NCBI GenBank assembly: GCA_030726195.1
Contig: JANREF010000063.1
Coordinates: 1-9,499 of the forward strand
Source: Burkholderiaceae bacterium
Lineage (GTDB): Bacteria; Pseudomonadota; Gammaproteobacteria; Burkholderiales; Burkholderiaceae_C
Direction of reading: 5' to 3'
DNA: 9,499 bases
Made by a program: the position numbers and the translations under genes. The notes beneath the pieces were generated by a model. It did no database searches, had not been told where the DNA came from, and was given only the letters and a program-made list of their open reading frames with translations. Shown here piece after piece: positions 1-7,568 of the stretch (the stretch's first letter is position 1; the number at the start of each line of letters is the position of its first letter).

Positions 1-941
1 AGTCGCTCGTAGGTCAATGCCGCATCGTTGGCGATTTGCATGGCGCGCGGGTCGGCCAAGCCAATATCCTCCCACGCCATGCGCACAATGCGTCTCGATA
101 AATACTTGGGGTCTGCACCGCCATCCAACATGCGGGTGAGCCAATACAAGGCCGCATCAGGGTGCGAGCCGCGCACCGATTTGTGCAGCGCCGATATTTG
201 GTCAAAGAAATTGTCGCCGCCCTTGTCAAAACGCCTGCTGTTGAGCGTGAGCGCACCCTCAATGAACGCCGCGTCTATGTGTGTGGTGCCCGAACCACTG
301 GCCGCCGATTGGCATTGCTCCAACAAGTTCAAAAAACGACGTGCGTCACCATCGGCGTAGCCAATGATGGTGTCTGTAGCCGCTGAGTCAAAACTCAGAG
401 CAGACAAGGCCGTGCGTTGTGCACGGGCTAGCAGCTCGCGCAACTCGTCATCGGTGAGGGACTTGAGCACATACACCTGCGCACGCGACAACAAGGCTGA
501 GTTCACCTCAAAGGAGGGGTTTTCGGTCGTAGCACCAATGAAGGTGACCAAACCGCTCTCGGCGTACGGCAACAAAGCGTCTTGCTGTGATTTGTTGAAT
601 CGGTGAATTTCATCCACAAACAACAAGGTGTGCTTGCCCAAGCTCAGATTGTGCTGGGCTTGCTCCATGGCTGCACGTATGTCTTTGACGCCCGAAAATA
701 CCGCCGATAAAGCGATGAAGGCACAGTCAAACGCTGTCGCAGTGAGGCGGGCCAAGGTGGTTTTGCCCACCCCGGGCGGTCCCCAAAAAATCATGGAATG
801 CGGCTTGCCCGATTCAAACGCCAAGCGCAACGGTTTGCCCGCGCCCAGCAAATGCGACTGGCCTACAACATCGTCTAGTGTTGCGGGCCGCAAAGCCTCC
901 GCCAACGGTGGTGTGGGTTGTTGGGCAAACAGCTCCGGCAT
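1..941 (-). CDS. rarA: Replication-associated recombination protein A (RarA/MgsA), AAA+ ATPase, C-terminus beyond the window
   Basis: This gene encodes a cytoplasmic clamp-loader-like AAA+ ATPase that acts at stalled replication forks with SSB and RecA. The frame is open from ATG 941-939 to the window edge, giving 313 visible codons; E. coli RarA has about 447, so roughly the last 130 residues are missing. The N-terminus has the family pattern of a LRP.TLDD.VGQ.HLLG block (residues 17-33). Walker A is GPPGVGKTT (54-62), Walker B is LLFVDEIHRFNKSQQDALL (106-124), sensor 1 is GATTENPSFEVN (136-147), and LLSR (150-153) carries the presumed arginine finger. A later region near residue 278 to the edge (RMLDGGADPKYLSRRIVRMA, WEDIGLADP) matches the RarA-specific domain. 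The start lies 3 bases after the lolA stop, so translation is probably coupled, and no strong Shine-Dalgarno is seen. RarA is preferred over RuvB or DnaX because of the IHRFNKSQQD and ATTENPSFEVN motifs. Confidence 0.96.
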   Translation of the reverse strand, partial: MPELFAQQPTPPLAEALRPATLDDVVGQSHLLGAGKPLRLAFESGKPHSMIFWGPPGVGKTTLARLTATAFDCAFIALSAVFSGVKDIRAAMEQAQHNLSLGKHTLLFVDEIHRFNKSQQDALLPYAESGLVTFIGATTENPSFEVNSALLSRAQVYVLKSLTDDELRELLARAQRTALSALSFDSAATDTIIGYADGDARRFLNLLEQCQSAASGSGTTHIDAAFIEGALTLNSRRFDKGGDNFFDQISALHKSVRGSHPDAALYWLTRMLDGGADPKYLSRRIVRMAWEDIGLADPRAMQIANDAALTYER

Positions 942-944
942 GGC

Positions 945-1649
945 TTACTGGCGAATCACATCGGCACCCGCAGGCGGCTTGAAGCTGAACACCTTGGCAG
1001 CGGTATCGCCCAACGGCGCCAGCGCAGAGAAGCGCATGTCAGAGGTTTGGCCAAACTGGTCCAGCATGACCAATGCGGCCACATGCTGGGCGTCAAAGCC
1101 CAACTCAATCCATTTCAGCGCGCCATCGCTTTGCTTGGGGGTCGCTCGCACCCATTGCAGGCCTTGGTCGCTGGGCAGGCTCTCCAACACGTAGTGCACC
1201 CGCAAGTCTGCCAAATCGGCGGTGCTGGTGATCAGTGCGGCGGGCGTGCTGCCCAAAGCGGCTGCTTGGTCGGTGGCGGTGGCTTGCGCCAAATCGGGGT
1301 CGTACATCCACAGCGTGGTCCCATCGGCCACCAACACTTGCGGAAATGGGGTCGTGTAGTCGAAGCGGAAACGCCCCGGACGCGCAAAGGCAAACGTGCC
1401 GCGGGAGACGGTCTGGCGCGCCTTGGTGCCATCTGCCTTGGACGGGCCCGTCACGGTTTGGGTGAAGCTGCTTTGGCCGCTGCTGTTGGCCTTGAGCAAC
1501 TGCTGCAAGGCCTCCAAGCTGTTGCTGTTGCCGTTGCTGTTGCCGGGTTGCGCTTGCACAGACGCGGCCCACAACACAGCCGTACAGGCTGCCAGCGCGC
1601 GGGCGGCACGCCAAGCCGTGCCATACCAAAGAGTTGATGTGAGCGACAT
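945..1649 (-). CDS. lolA: Outer-membrane lipoprotein carrier protein LolA
   Basis: LolA is the periplasmic chaperone that takes lipoproteins from the LolCDE transporter and passes them to LolB at the outer membrane. The 234-residue product starts with a signal peptide: arginines at 14 and 17, a hydrophobic core, and likely cleavage after VQA at residue 33. A short Gly-Asn-Ser linker (36-44) follows, encoded by a tandem 12-base repeat. The mature part shows LolA hallmarks: SLEALQQLLK (44-53), SSGQSSFTQTV, a RGTFAFARPGRFRFDY block, VADGTTLWMYDPDL, and a C-terminal VFSFKPPAGADVI. Length is slightly above E. coli LolA (203-residue precursor), mainly from the leader and linker. ATG 1649-1647 is preceded by GAGG and AGGA, and the gene begins 5 bases after the ftsK stop. 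The position between ftsK and rarA supports the call, since ftsK-lolA-rarA is a common proteobacterial order. Confidence 0.94.
   Translation of the reverse strand: MSLTSTLWYGTAWRAARALAACTAVLWAASVQAQPGNSNGNSNSLEALQQLLKANSSGQSSFTQTVTGPSKADGTKARQTVSRGTFAFARPGRFRFDYTTPFPQVLVADGTTLWMYDPDLAQATATDQAAALGSTPAALITSTADLADLRVHYVLESLPSDQGLQWVRATPKQSDGALKWIELGFDAQHVAALVMLDQFGQTSDMRFSALAPLGDTAAKVFSFKPPAGADVIRQ
1521..1544. repeat. Perfect tandem duplication of a 12-base unit inside lolA
   Basis: The plus strand reads gttgctgttgcc twice in a row (1521-1532 and 1533-1544). Read on the minus strand it encodes Gly-Asn-Ser-Asn twice in lolA, just after the predicted signal-peptide cleavage site. The unit is a multiple of three, so gain or loss of copies would keep the frame. 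It lies in what should be a flexible linker at the mature N-terminus. Confidence 0.9.
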
Positions 1650-1662
1650 AAGCCTCAGTCCT
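1650..1662 (-). promoter_or_regulatory. Ribosome binding site of lolA overlapping the end of ftsK
   Basis: Upstream of the lolA ATG on the minus strand are AGGA (1662-1659) and GAGG (1656-1653). They overlap or flank the ftsK TGA stop (1657-1655). AGGA has the better spacing, 9 bases from the ATG. This arrangement suggests that ribosomes finishing ftsK can re-initiate on lolA, and it supports the chosen lolA start. Confidence 0.6.
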
Positions 1663-4114
1663 GACGGGACGGCGCCAGTATTTCGCGCTGTCCATTGGTA
1701 CCCATGGCACTGACCACACCCGCGTTCTCCATGTCTTCCAACATGCGCGCGGCGCGGTTGTAGCCAATTTTCAAGTGGCGCTGCACCAGCGAAATGCTGG
1801 CTTTGCGGTGCTTGAGCACGATTTCAACGGCTTGGTCGTACATGGGGTCTTTTTCACCGCCGCTGTCTTCGCCGTCACCAAAGTCCCCGCCGTCGCCCAC
1901 GCCGCCTTCGAGCACGCCTTCAATGTAGTTGGGCTCGCCCTGCGTCTTCAAGAAGGCCACCACACGGTGCACCTCTTCATCGCTGACAAAGGCACCGTGC
2001 ACACGTTGCGGGTAACCCGTGCCACTGGGCAGGTACAGCATGTCGCCCATGCCCAACAAGCTCTCGGCACCCATTTGGTCAAGAATCGTGCGCGAGTCGA
2101 TTTTGCTGCTCACCTGAAAGCTCAGGCGCGTGGGAATGTTGGCCTTGATCAGGCCCGTGATCACATCCACGCTGGGCCGCTGCGTGGCCAATATGAGGTG
2201 AATACCCGCCGCACGTGCCTTTTGGGCCAGGCGTGCGATCAGCTCTTCAATCTTCTTGCCCACCACCATCATCAAGTCGGCCAGCTCGTCAATGACCACC
2301 ACGATGTAGGGCAGCTGCTCGAGTGGCTCGGGCTGCTCGGGCGTGAGCGAGAAGGGGTTGGCAATGAATTCGCCGCGCGCTTTGGCCTCGACCATCTTGG
2401 CGTTGTAACCGGCCAAATTGCGCACACCCATTTTGCTCATGAGTTTGTAGCGCTTTTCCATTTCGGCCACACACCACGTCAAGCCGTATGCGGCTTGTTT
2501 CATGTCGGTGACCACTGGCGCGAGCAGGTGCGGAATACCCTCGTACACGCTCATTTCCAGCATCTTGGGGTCGATGAGCAACAAGCGCACGTCTTGTGGA
2601 TCGGCCTTGTACAACAGGCTCAAAATCATGGCATTGATGCCCACCGATTTACCCGAGCCCGTGGTACCAGCAACCAAACAGTGCGGCATTTTGGCCAAAT
2701 CGGCCACCACGGGGTTGCCCACAATGTCTTTACCCAAACCCATGGTCAACATGGACTTGGCTTCGTTGTACACATTGGAGCCCAGGACCTCAGACAACTT
2801 AATGGTTTGGCGCTTGGCGTTGGGCAGCTCCAAGGCCATGTAGTTTTTGCCGGGAATGGTCTCAATCACGCGAATGGACACCAAGCTCAATGAGCGGGCC
2901 AAGTCGCGGGCCAAGTTCACCACTTGGGAGCCCTTCACACCTGTGGCGGGCTCAATCTCGTAACGCGTGATCACAGGGCCAGGTGCTGCGGCCACCACAC
3001 GCACCTCCACACCAAAGTCTTTGAGCTTCTTCTCAATCAGGCGACTGGTCATCTCCAGCGCGTCGGGGCTGACACTTTCGGTGTGTGCCGCGGCTTGGTC
3101 TAGCAAGCTCACCTGAGGCAGCTTAGAGTCCGGCATTTCTACAAACAGCGGCTTTTGCGCCTCTTTCAGCACGCGCTCGCTGGTCGCAGCCGGGGCGGCC
3201 AAGGTGGGCTCAATAACAATAGGCGCTGGCTTGGGCTTGGCTGCCAGGCGTACCGCCAGCCTGTCTGGCGCATCAAAACCTTCGTCGCCAGTCCCCTGTG
3301 CGTCGGTGTCTGTGGGACCCCAGTCCGCATCGCGCTCACCCAAGGCAATGTCTTCACGCTCTTTGGCCGCTTGCAAACCAATGCGCACGTCTTCTTCTTG
3401 TTCGGCGCGCTCGCGGCGTGTGCGAATCCAATCTACGGGCAATGCCCCCAAGCGCTCGACCACCGTGCCCCACGAGAAACCCATGACCACGGCCACCAAA
3501 CTGACCAATACGATGAGGCCAGCCACAGCCGAGCCCGTGAAGCCCAGCCAAGTTTGAGCCGTTTGGCCCAAGGCCTCGCCCAATACGCCGCCGGCCGTAC
3601 CGGGCAGCAAATGATCCAAGGTGTGCAAACGCCCCCACTCCAGCACCGTGCTGGCACACAACACGCCCAACCAAGCCAACACGCGGCCAGTTGCGCGCAG
3701 GCGGCGCATCAAGGTCACCGTCATGGGCTCCACCTCGGGCACCTTGAGCGCAGCTGTGGCGCGGCGTTTGGGCGCTGGCTGTGGTGCCACCGCGGGGTGC
3801 ATCCAACGCATGAGGCTGATACGCCACACGTTCAACGCCCCCAGCAGCAACCACCACACCGAGAAGCCAAATGCAAAGTAACTCACGTCCGACAACCACG
3901 CACCCAAGCGCCCCATCCAGTTGGCTGCAGGCATGTCCATGCCCGAGGTCGACCAAGCGGCATCGGACAAAGAGAACGTGGCCAACGACAGAAGCCACAC
4001 CAACAGCAACAAAGCGCCAGCGATCAGCGCCAACTCATGGGCAAAGCGGAACTGGGTCGTGGCTGTGCCTTGGTCTTTGCTGGTATTTTTTAAAGTATCA
4101 ATGGAATAAGTCAT
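1655..4114 (-). CDS. ftsK: DNA translocase FtsK (cell division and chromosome segregation)
   Basis: FtsK is a septum-anchored hexameric motor that pumps DNA toward the terminus and activates XerCD recombination at dif. From ATG 4114 the product has 819 residues. Its N-terminus has about four hydrophobic segments (near 28-47, 77-100, 143-158 and 194-216). A charged, Ala/Pro-rich linker (about 230-345) is much shorter than in E. coli FtsK (1329 residues). The motor has Walker [11 protein letters not shown] (483-492), Walker [14 protein letters not shown] (604-616) and [15 protein letters not shown] (640-654). An acidic Gly-rich stretch (736-754) leads to the DNA-reading winged-helix gamma domain (about 758-819, with [16 protein letters not shown]). 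An in-frame GTG at 4129 would add five residues, but ATG followed by TYSIDTL is the more natural start; neither has a clear Shine-Dalgarno. lolA follows after 5 bases. Length and the C-terminal gamma domain argue for full FtsK rather than a plasmid FtsK/SpoIIIE-like protein. Confidence 0.96.
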   Translation of the reverse strand: MTYSIDTLKNTSKDQGTATTQFRFAHELALIAGALLLLVWLLSLATFSLSDAAWSTSGMDMPAANWMGRLGAWLSDVSYFAFGFSVWWLLLGALNVWRISLMRWMHPAVAPQPAPKRRATAALKVPEVEPMTVTLMRRLRATGRVLAWLGVLCASTVLEWGRLHTLDHLLPGTAGGVLGEALGQTAQTWLGFTGSAVAGLIVLVSLVAVVMGFSWGTVVERLGALPVDWIRTRRERAEQEEDVRIGLQAAKEREDIALGERDADWGPTDTDAQGTGDEGFDAPDRLAVRLAAKPKPAPIVIEPTLAAPAATSERVLKEAQKPLFVEMPDSKLPQVSLLDQAAAHTESVSPDALEMTSRLIEKKLKDFGVEVRVVAAAPGPVITRYEIEPATGVKGSQVVNLARDLARSLSLVSIRVIETIPGKNYMALELPNAKRQTIKLSEVLGSNVYNEAKSMLTMGLGKDIVGNPVVADLAKMPHCLVAGTTGSGKSVGINAMILSLLYKADPQDVRLLLIDPKMLEMSVYEGIPHLLAPVVTDMKQAAYGLTWCVAEMEKRYKLMSKMGVRNLAGYNAKMVEAKARGEFIANPFSLTPEQPEPLEQLPYIVVVIDELADLMMVVGKKIEELIARLAQKARAAGIHLILATQRPSVDVITGLIKANIPTRLSFQVSSKIDSRTILDQMGAESLLGMGDMLYLPSGTGYPQRVHGAFVSDEEVHRVVAFLKTQGEPNYIEGVLEGGVGDGGDFGDGEDSGGEKDPMYDQAVEIVLKHRKASISLVQRHLKIGYNRAARMLEDMENAGVVSAMGTNGQREILAPSRQD

Positions 4115-4233
4115 ACAACAGGGGTGCACAAATCGGCTGCGCTTGCCGTGAGCTTACCCCAAGCCCAGCGCCGCAATCGCCAGACCTGCCATTTGACGCC
4201 AGCCGCCCAGCTTGCCTTGCCCGGCCTTGCAGG

Positions 4234-4905
4234 CTACAGGCTGAGTATGCGGCCCTTGACCACCAAGGTGCCATCGGGCTGTGTGGCAATGAGGCCGCGC
4301 GTCTCAAACTCCTTCATCACCCGTGAGACCATCTCACGCGACGCGCCAATCATCTTGGCTACATCTTGGCGCGATACCCGGCTTTGGGTCACAAAACTAC
4401 CGTTGCTATCGGGCTGGCCCAGCTCCATCAATGCGCGGGCGACCCGGCCGTACACATCGACCAAGGCCAAGGATTCGATTTTTTCATCGGCGTTGCGCAG
4501 CCGCTGTACCAAGCCCTTCATCACCGCTTGAGCCATGGGCACACTGTCGGTCAGGCAGCGCAAAAAGGCCTCGCGCCCCAGAATCAGTGTGTCGGTTTGC
4601 ACCTCTGCCACCACGCTTGCGGAATGGGGTTTGTCGTCAATGAGGCTCATTTCGCCCACGTGCGCGCCGGCGTTGAGATGGGCCAATATGACTTCGCGCC
4701 CTTTGCTGTCCGTGGCCAGCACACGGGCACGACCATTGAGCATGATGGCCAAATAACCCGACTTTTCGCCCTGCTTGACCAAGGCCTCACCGCGCTTGAA
4801 CCGGTGCTTGCTCACCGCATCGGCCACCATACTGGCTTGCGATGGGCTTAGGCTGGCAAACAAGGGCACCCGTCGCACCAGATCTAAGTTAGACAAAATG
4901 GCCAT
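4234..4905 (-). CDS. Crp/Fnr-family transcriptional regulator
   Basis: This is a 223-residue cytoplasmic DNA-binding regulator. The N-terminal cyclic-nucleotide-like beta-roll spans about 14-125, with F.RGEALVKQGEKSGYLAIMLNG (36-58) and a phosphate-cassette-like GEMSLIDDKPHSA (84-96). A dimerisation helix follows (about 122-150), then a Crp-type helix-turn-helix (about 177-206). Its recognition helix, SREMVSR (189-195), keeps the Arg-Glu-x-x-x-Arg pattern that E. coli CRP uses (R180, E181, R185) to read TGTGA. The arginine that binds cAMP phosphate in E. coli CRP (R82) aligns with His94, so cAMP binding is doubtful. No N-terminal cysteine cluster of the Fnr type is present. ATG 4905-4903 fits the domain start; upstream GAAAG is a weak ribosome site. 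It is divergent from trxB and lies upstream of ftsK on the same strand. The ligand and regulon cannot be told from sequence. Confidence 0.9.
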   Translation of the reverse strand: MAILSNLDLVRRVPLFASLSPSQASMVADAVSKHRFKRGEALVKQGEKSGYLAIMLNGRARVLATDSKGREVILAHLNAGAHVGEMSLIDDKPHSASVVAEVQTDTLILGREAFLRCLTDSVPMAQAVMKGLVQRLRNADEKIESLALVDVYGRVARALMELGQPDSNGSFVTQSRVSRQDVAKMIGASREMVSRVMKEFETRGLIATQPDGTLVVKGRILSL

Positions 4906-5052
4906 TGGCGTGGACTTTCAACATCGTTGTACTGAAAAAAATAAGCAGCCTGCGCTCTCAACTGCTTTGCCGCGCCAGCCTGCAGCACATTTCACCTGTG
5001 CCACCTACAATGGCGGGTTACGTGCAGCACTTTGGGCCTTGCATCACCGCTT

Positions 5053-5071
5053 TTTTGTGACAAAGCCCACG
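5053..5071. promoter_or_regulatory. Candidate Crp/Fnr-family operator upstream of trxB
   Basis: TTTGT-G-ACAAA (5054-5064) is a palindrome with 5-base arms and a 1-base centre. It contains the exact Crp half-site TGTGA (5056-5060). Six bases later CCACG (5067-5071) matches the second half TCACA at three of five positions. The neighbouring regulator keeps the recognition-helix residues expected to read TGTGA. This is a single imperfect match, so the assignment is tentative. Confidence 0.3.
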
Positions 5072-5120
5072 CACTGTACTTGAATTAGATATTTCTGCGC
5101 AACCGCTGCGGCAACCATGA

Positions 5121-6122
<1,002 letters not shown>

Positions 6123-6307
6123 GAGTCCTGGGCGACCACAGCCTAAGGCCTTACAGCGACGGGCTTGGGTTGCCTGCGTTCACACCGAACCCCAGCAACC
6201 CGGGTCTCGTTCACTGCAAGGCCGCCCTTCTCGCAACGCGTCTTGATTGGCCCTCTGCCTTTCAAGCCACCTTGATGCACCGCCCGCAGCCCGGGTGGTG
6301 AGGCGGA

Positions 6308-6313
6308 TAAAAT
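6308..6313 (+). promoter_or_regulatory. Candidate -10 box for the DUF3460-scpA-nadB unit
   Basis: TAAAAT within GGATAAAATC resembles a sigma-70 -10 element. No good -35 hexamer is found 16-18 bases upstream; TTGATG at 6272-6277 is too far away. If used, the leader to ATG 6427 would be roughly 105 bases and would include both hairpins. Confidence 0.35.
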
Positions 6314-6341
6314 CTCTACATTCGGTAACCCGCTTGTTTTT

Positions 6342-6357
6342 GGGCTGTCACCAGCCC
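6342..6357 (+). other. Leader hairpin 1 (6-base perfect stem, TCAC loop)
   Basis: GGGCTG (6342-6347) pairs perfectly with CAGCCC (6352-6357) around a 4-base loop. A TTTTT run precedes it and no T-run follows on the plus strand, so it does not look like a plus-strand intrinsic terminator. It falls in the presumed 5' leader of the DUF3460 gene. Confidence 0.45.
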
Positions 6358-6395
6358 GCCCAACCTACGCCCCAAGACCACAAGCGGTCAACAGG

Positions 6396-6411
6396 TGTGG
6401 GTCAACCCACA
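6396..6411 (+). other. Leader hairpin 2 or palindromic site (TGTGGGT-CA-ACCCACA)
   Basis: The two 7-base arms are perfect inverted repeats separated by CA. In RNA this would fold as a 6-base stem with a TCAA-type tetraloop. It ends 15 bases before ATG 6427, close enough to affect ribosome access. As DNA it could be an operator for a dimeric regulator. No T-run follows, so it is not an intrinsic terminator. Confidence 0.5.
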
Positions 6412-6426
6412 GATCGTGCTGCTTTT

Positions 6427-6639
6427 ATGTCGTTCTTTGCCCGCCCTCACTACGTCTCTGCCGAGACGTCCTTCATCAACGCACTCAAGGTTGCTAACCC
6501 TGAATTAGAAGCACAACAGCGTGAAGGTCGGGAGTTGCTGTGGGACAAGCGCATCGTTGCTGAAGACCGTGATCAGGCCAAGGCCGCGCGCGTGGCACAA
6601 AAACCATACGTGTACCAAACCACGTCGGACTTGGTCTAG
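6427..6639 (+). CDS. DUF3460 family small protein
   Basis: This 70-residue protein is recognised from memory as a DUF3460 member, a small family of unknown function found in betaproteobacteria, often next to scpA. It is hydrophilic and charged, without a signal peptide or membrane segment, so it is probably cytoplasmic. Visible features are MSFFARPHYVSAETSFI at the N-terminus, LKVANPELEAQQREGRELLWDK in the middle (likely helical, starting near residue 20) and a Lys/Arg/Ala-rich tail ending in KPYVYQTT. ATG 6427 is chosen although the frame is open to 6247, because the family proteins begin near this point and the upstream translation is unlike them. There is no clear Shine-Dalgarno. scpA starts 56 bases after the stop on the same strand, so the two are probably co-transcribed. 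Its function is unknown. Confidence 0.82.
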   Translation: MSFFARPHYVSAETSFINALKVANPELEAQQREGRELLWDKRIVAEDRDQAKAARVAQKPYVYQTTSDLV

Positions 6640-6695
6640 GCCCCTAGCCCAGACCGCTGTCACGCATCACACCCACACCGGTTCAGCAAGCGCCC

Positions 6696-7541
6696 ATGAG
6701 CAGCTCAGACCAACTCAGCCCCGCCCCCGAGGCCTTGGACATGCCACAAGTGGTTGACCACGTGGCTGTGGCCAAGCTCTACGGCGAACCGCTGTTTGCC
6801 ATGCCGCAAGACTTGTACATACCGCCCGATGCGCTACAAGTGTTTCTGGAGGCCTTTGAGGGGCCGTTGGACTTGCTGCTGTACCTGATACGCAAGCAAA
6901 ACTTCAACATTTTGGATATCCCCATGGCGGGCTTGACCCGCCAGTACCTCAGCTACATCGACGACATACGCGCCAACAACCTAGAGTTGGCCGCCGAGTA
7001 CCTGTTGATGGCGGCCATGCTGATTGAAATCAAGTCGCGCATGCTGCTGCCGTCCAAGCGAGCCGCTGACGGCGAAGAAGTCGAAGACCCGCGCGCCGAG
7101 CTGGTGCGCCGCCTGCTGGAATACGAGCAAATGAAGCTGGCCGCCCAACAGCTCAACACCATTCCAGTCATGGGCCGGGATTTTTTGCGCACGCAAGTGT
7201 TTGTAGAGCAAGCCCTGCAGCCACGCTTTCCCGACGTGTCCAGCGACGACTTGCGCGCAGCGTGGGCAGACATATTGCGCCGCGCCAACTTGGTGCAACA
7301 CCACAAAATTTCAAGAGAAGAACTGTCGGTGCGCGAGCACATGAGCATTGTGCTGCGCAAGCTGCAAGGCCAGCGCTTTGTAGAGTTTGCCGATTTGTTC
7401 GAAGTCGACCGCGGCACGCCTGTGCTGGTGGTCACGTTTATTGCCATGCTGGAGTTGGCCAAAGAAACGCTCATTGAGCTCACACAAGCTGCGGCATTCG
7501 CACCCATTTACGTGCGCTTGTCTTTCACCAGCACCCAATAA
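6696..7541 (+). CDS. scpA: Segregation and condensation protein A (ScpA kleisin)
   Basis: ScpA is the kleisin that bridges Smc heads and binds ScpB in the bacterial condensin complex on the nucleoid. The 281-residue product has an N-terminal extension of about 45 residues rich in Ser, Pro and Asp. The kleisin N-domain begins at FEGPLDLLLYLIRKQNFNILDIP (54-76). The Smc-contacting helix EYLLMAAMLIEIKSRMLLP spans 101-119. A charged middle follows (120-150), and a C-terminal winged-helix region lies about 205-281, with VREHMSIVLRKL, FADLF and VVTFIAMLELAKE. ATG 6696 is the first ATG of the frame, with only a weak AGCAAG before it. A later start near the kleisin domain cannot be excluded, but there is no better signal. 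It is preceded by the DUF3460 gene and followed 27 bases later by nadB. No scpB is visible in the window. Confidence 0.95.
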   Translation: MSSSDQLSPAPEALDMPQVVDHVAVAKLYGEPLFAMPQDLYIPPDALQVFLEAFEGPLDLLLYLIRKQNFNILDIPMAGLTRQYLSYIDDIRANNLELAAEYLLMAAMLIEIKSRMLLPSKRAADGEEVEDPRAELVRRLLEYEQMKLAAQQLNTIPVMGRDFLRTQVFVEQALQPRFPDVSSDDLRAAWADILRRANLVQHHKISREELSVREHMSIVLRKLQGQRFVEFADLFEVDRGTPVLVVTFIAMLELAKETLIELTQAAAFAPIYVRLSFTSTQ

Positions 7542-7568
7542 ATCCAACTGCAACTTGCACAACGCTAC

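Larger units (their letters stand above)
6123..6426. other. 304-base intergenic region between trxB and the DUF3460 gene
   Basis: No credible gene is seen. An in-frame upward extension of the DUF3460 frame to 6247 is open, but its composition does not look like protein of this family. The first half holds a perfect 10-base palindrome TAAGGCCTTA (6144-6153) and a long-loop inverted repeat GGGTTGC (6167-6173) / GCAACCC (6195-6201). The latter is a possible but weak end signal for trxB, with no T-run. The second half holds a candidate -10 box and two tight hairpins, which are listed separately. Confidence 0.6.

Noticed and set aside
1775..2893. Long plus-strand ORF (372 codons) opposite ftsK
   Set aside because: It is rich in His, Gln and Ala, as expected of an antisense shadow in GC-rich coding sequence, and it lies fully opposite the well-supported ftsK.
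3155..4093. Long plus-strand ORF (312 codons) opposite the N-terminal half of ftsK
   Set aside because: It has low-complexity His/Gln/Arg composition and no family resemblance, so it is an antisense shadow.
4154..4192. Minus-strand mini-ORF MAGLAIAALGLG between the crp-like gene and ftsK, possibly a leader peptide
   Set aside because: It has only 12 codons with no clear ribosome site and no regulatory codon run, and the hydrophobic look can arise by chance in GC-rich sequence.
4980..5011. Sigma-54 promoter near TGGCAC on the minus strand
   Set aside because: The TGGCAC is not followed by TTGC at the required spacing.
6167..6201. Inverted repeat GGGTTGC / GCAACCC as a trxB terminator
   Set aside because: The loop is 21 bases and no T-run follows, which is too weak to call a terminator.
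6247..6426. Upstream extension of the DUF3460 frame
   Set aside because: The translation is unlike the compact DUF3460 family and crosses the candidate promoter and both hairpins, so the start at 6427 is preferred.
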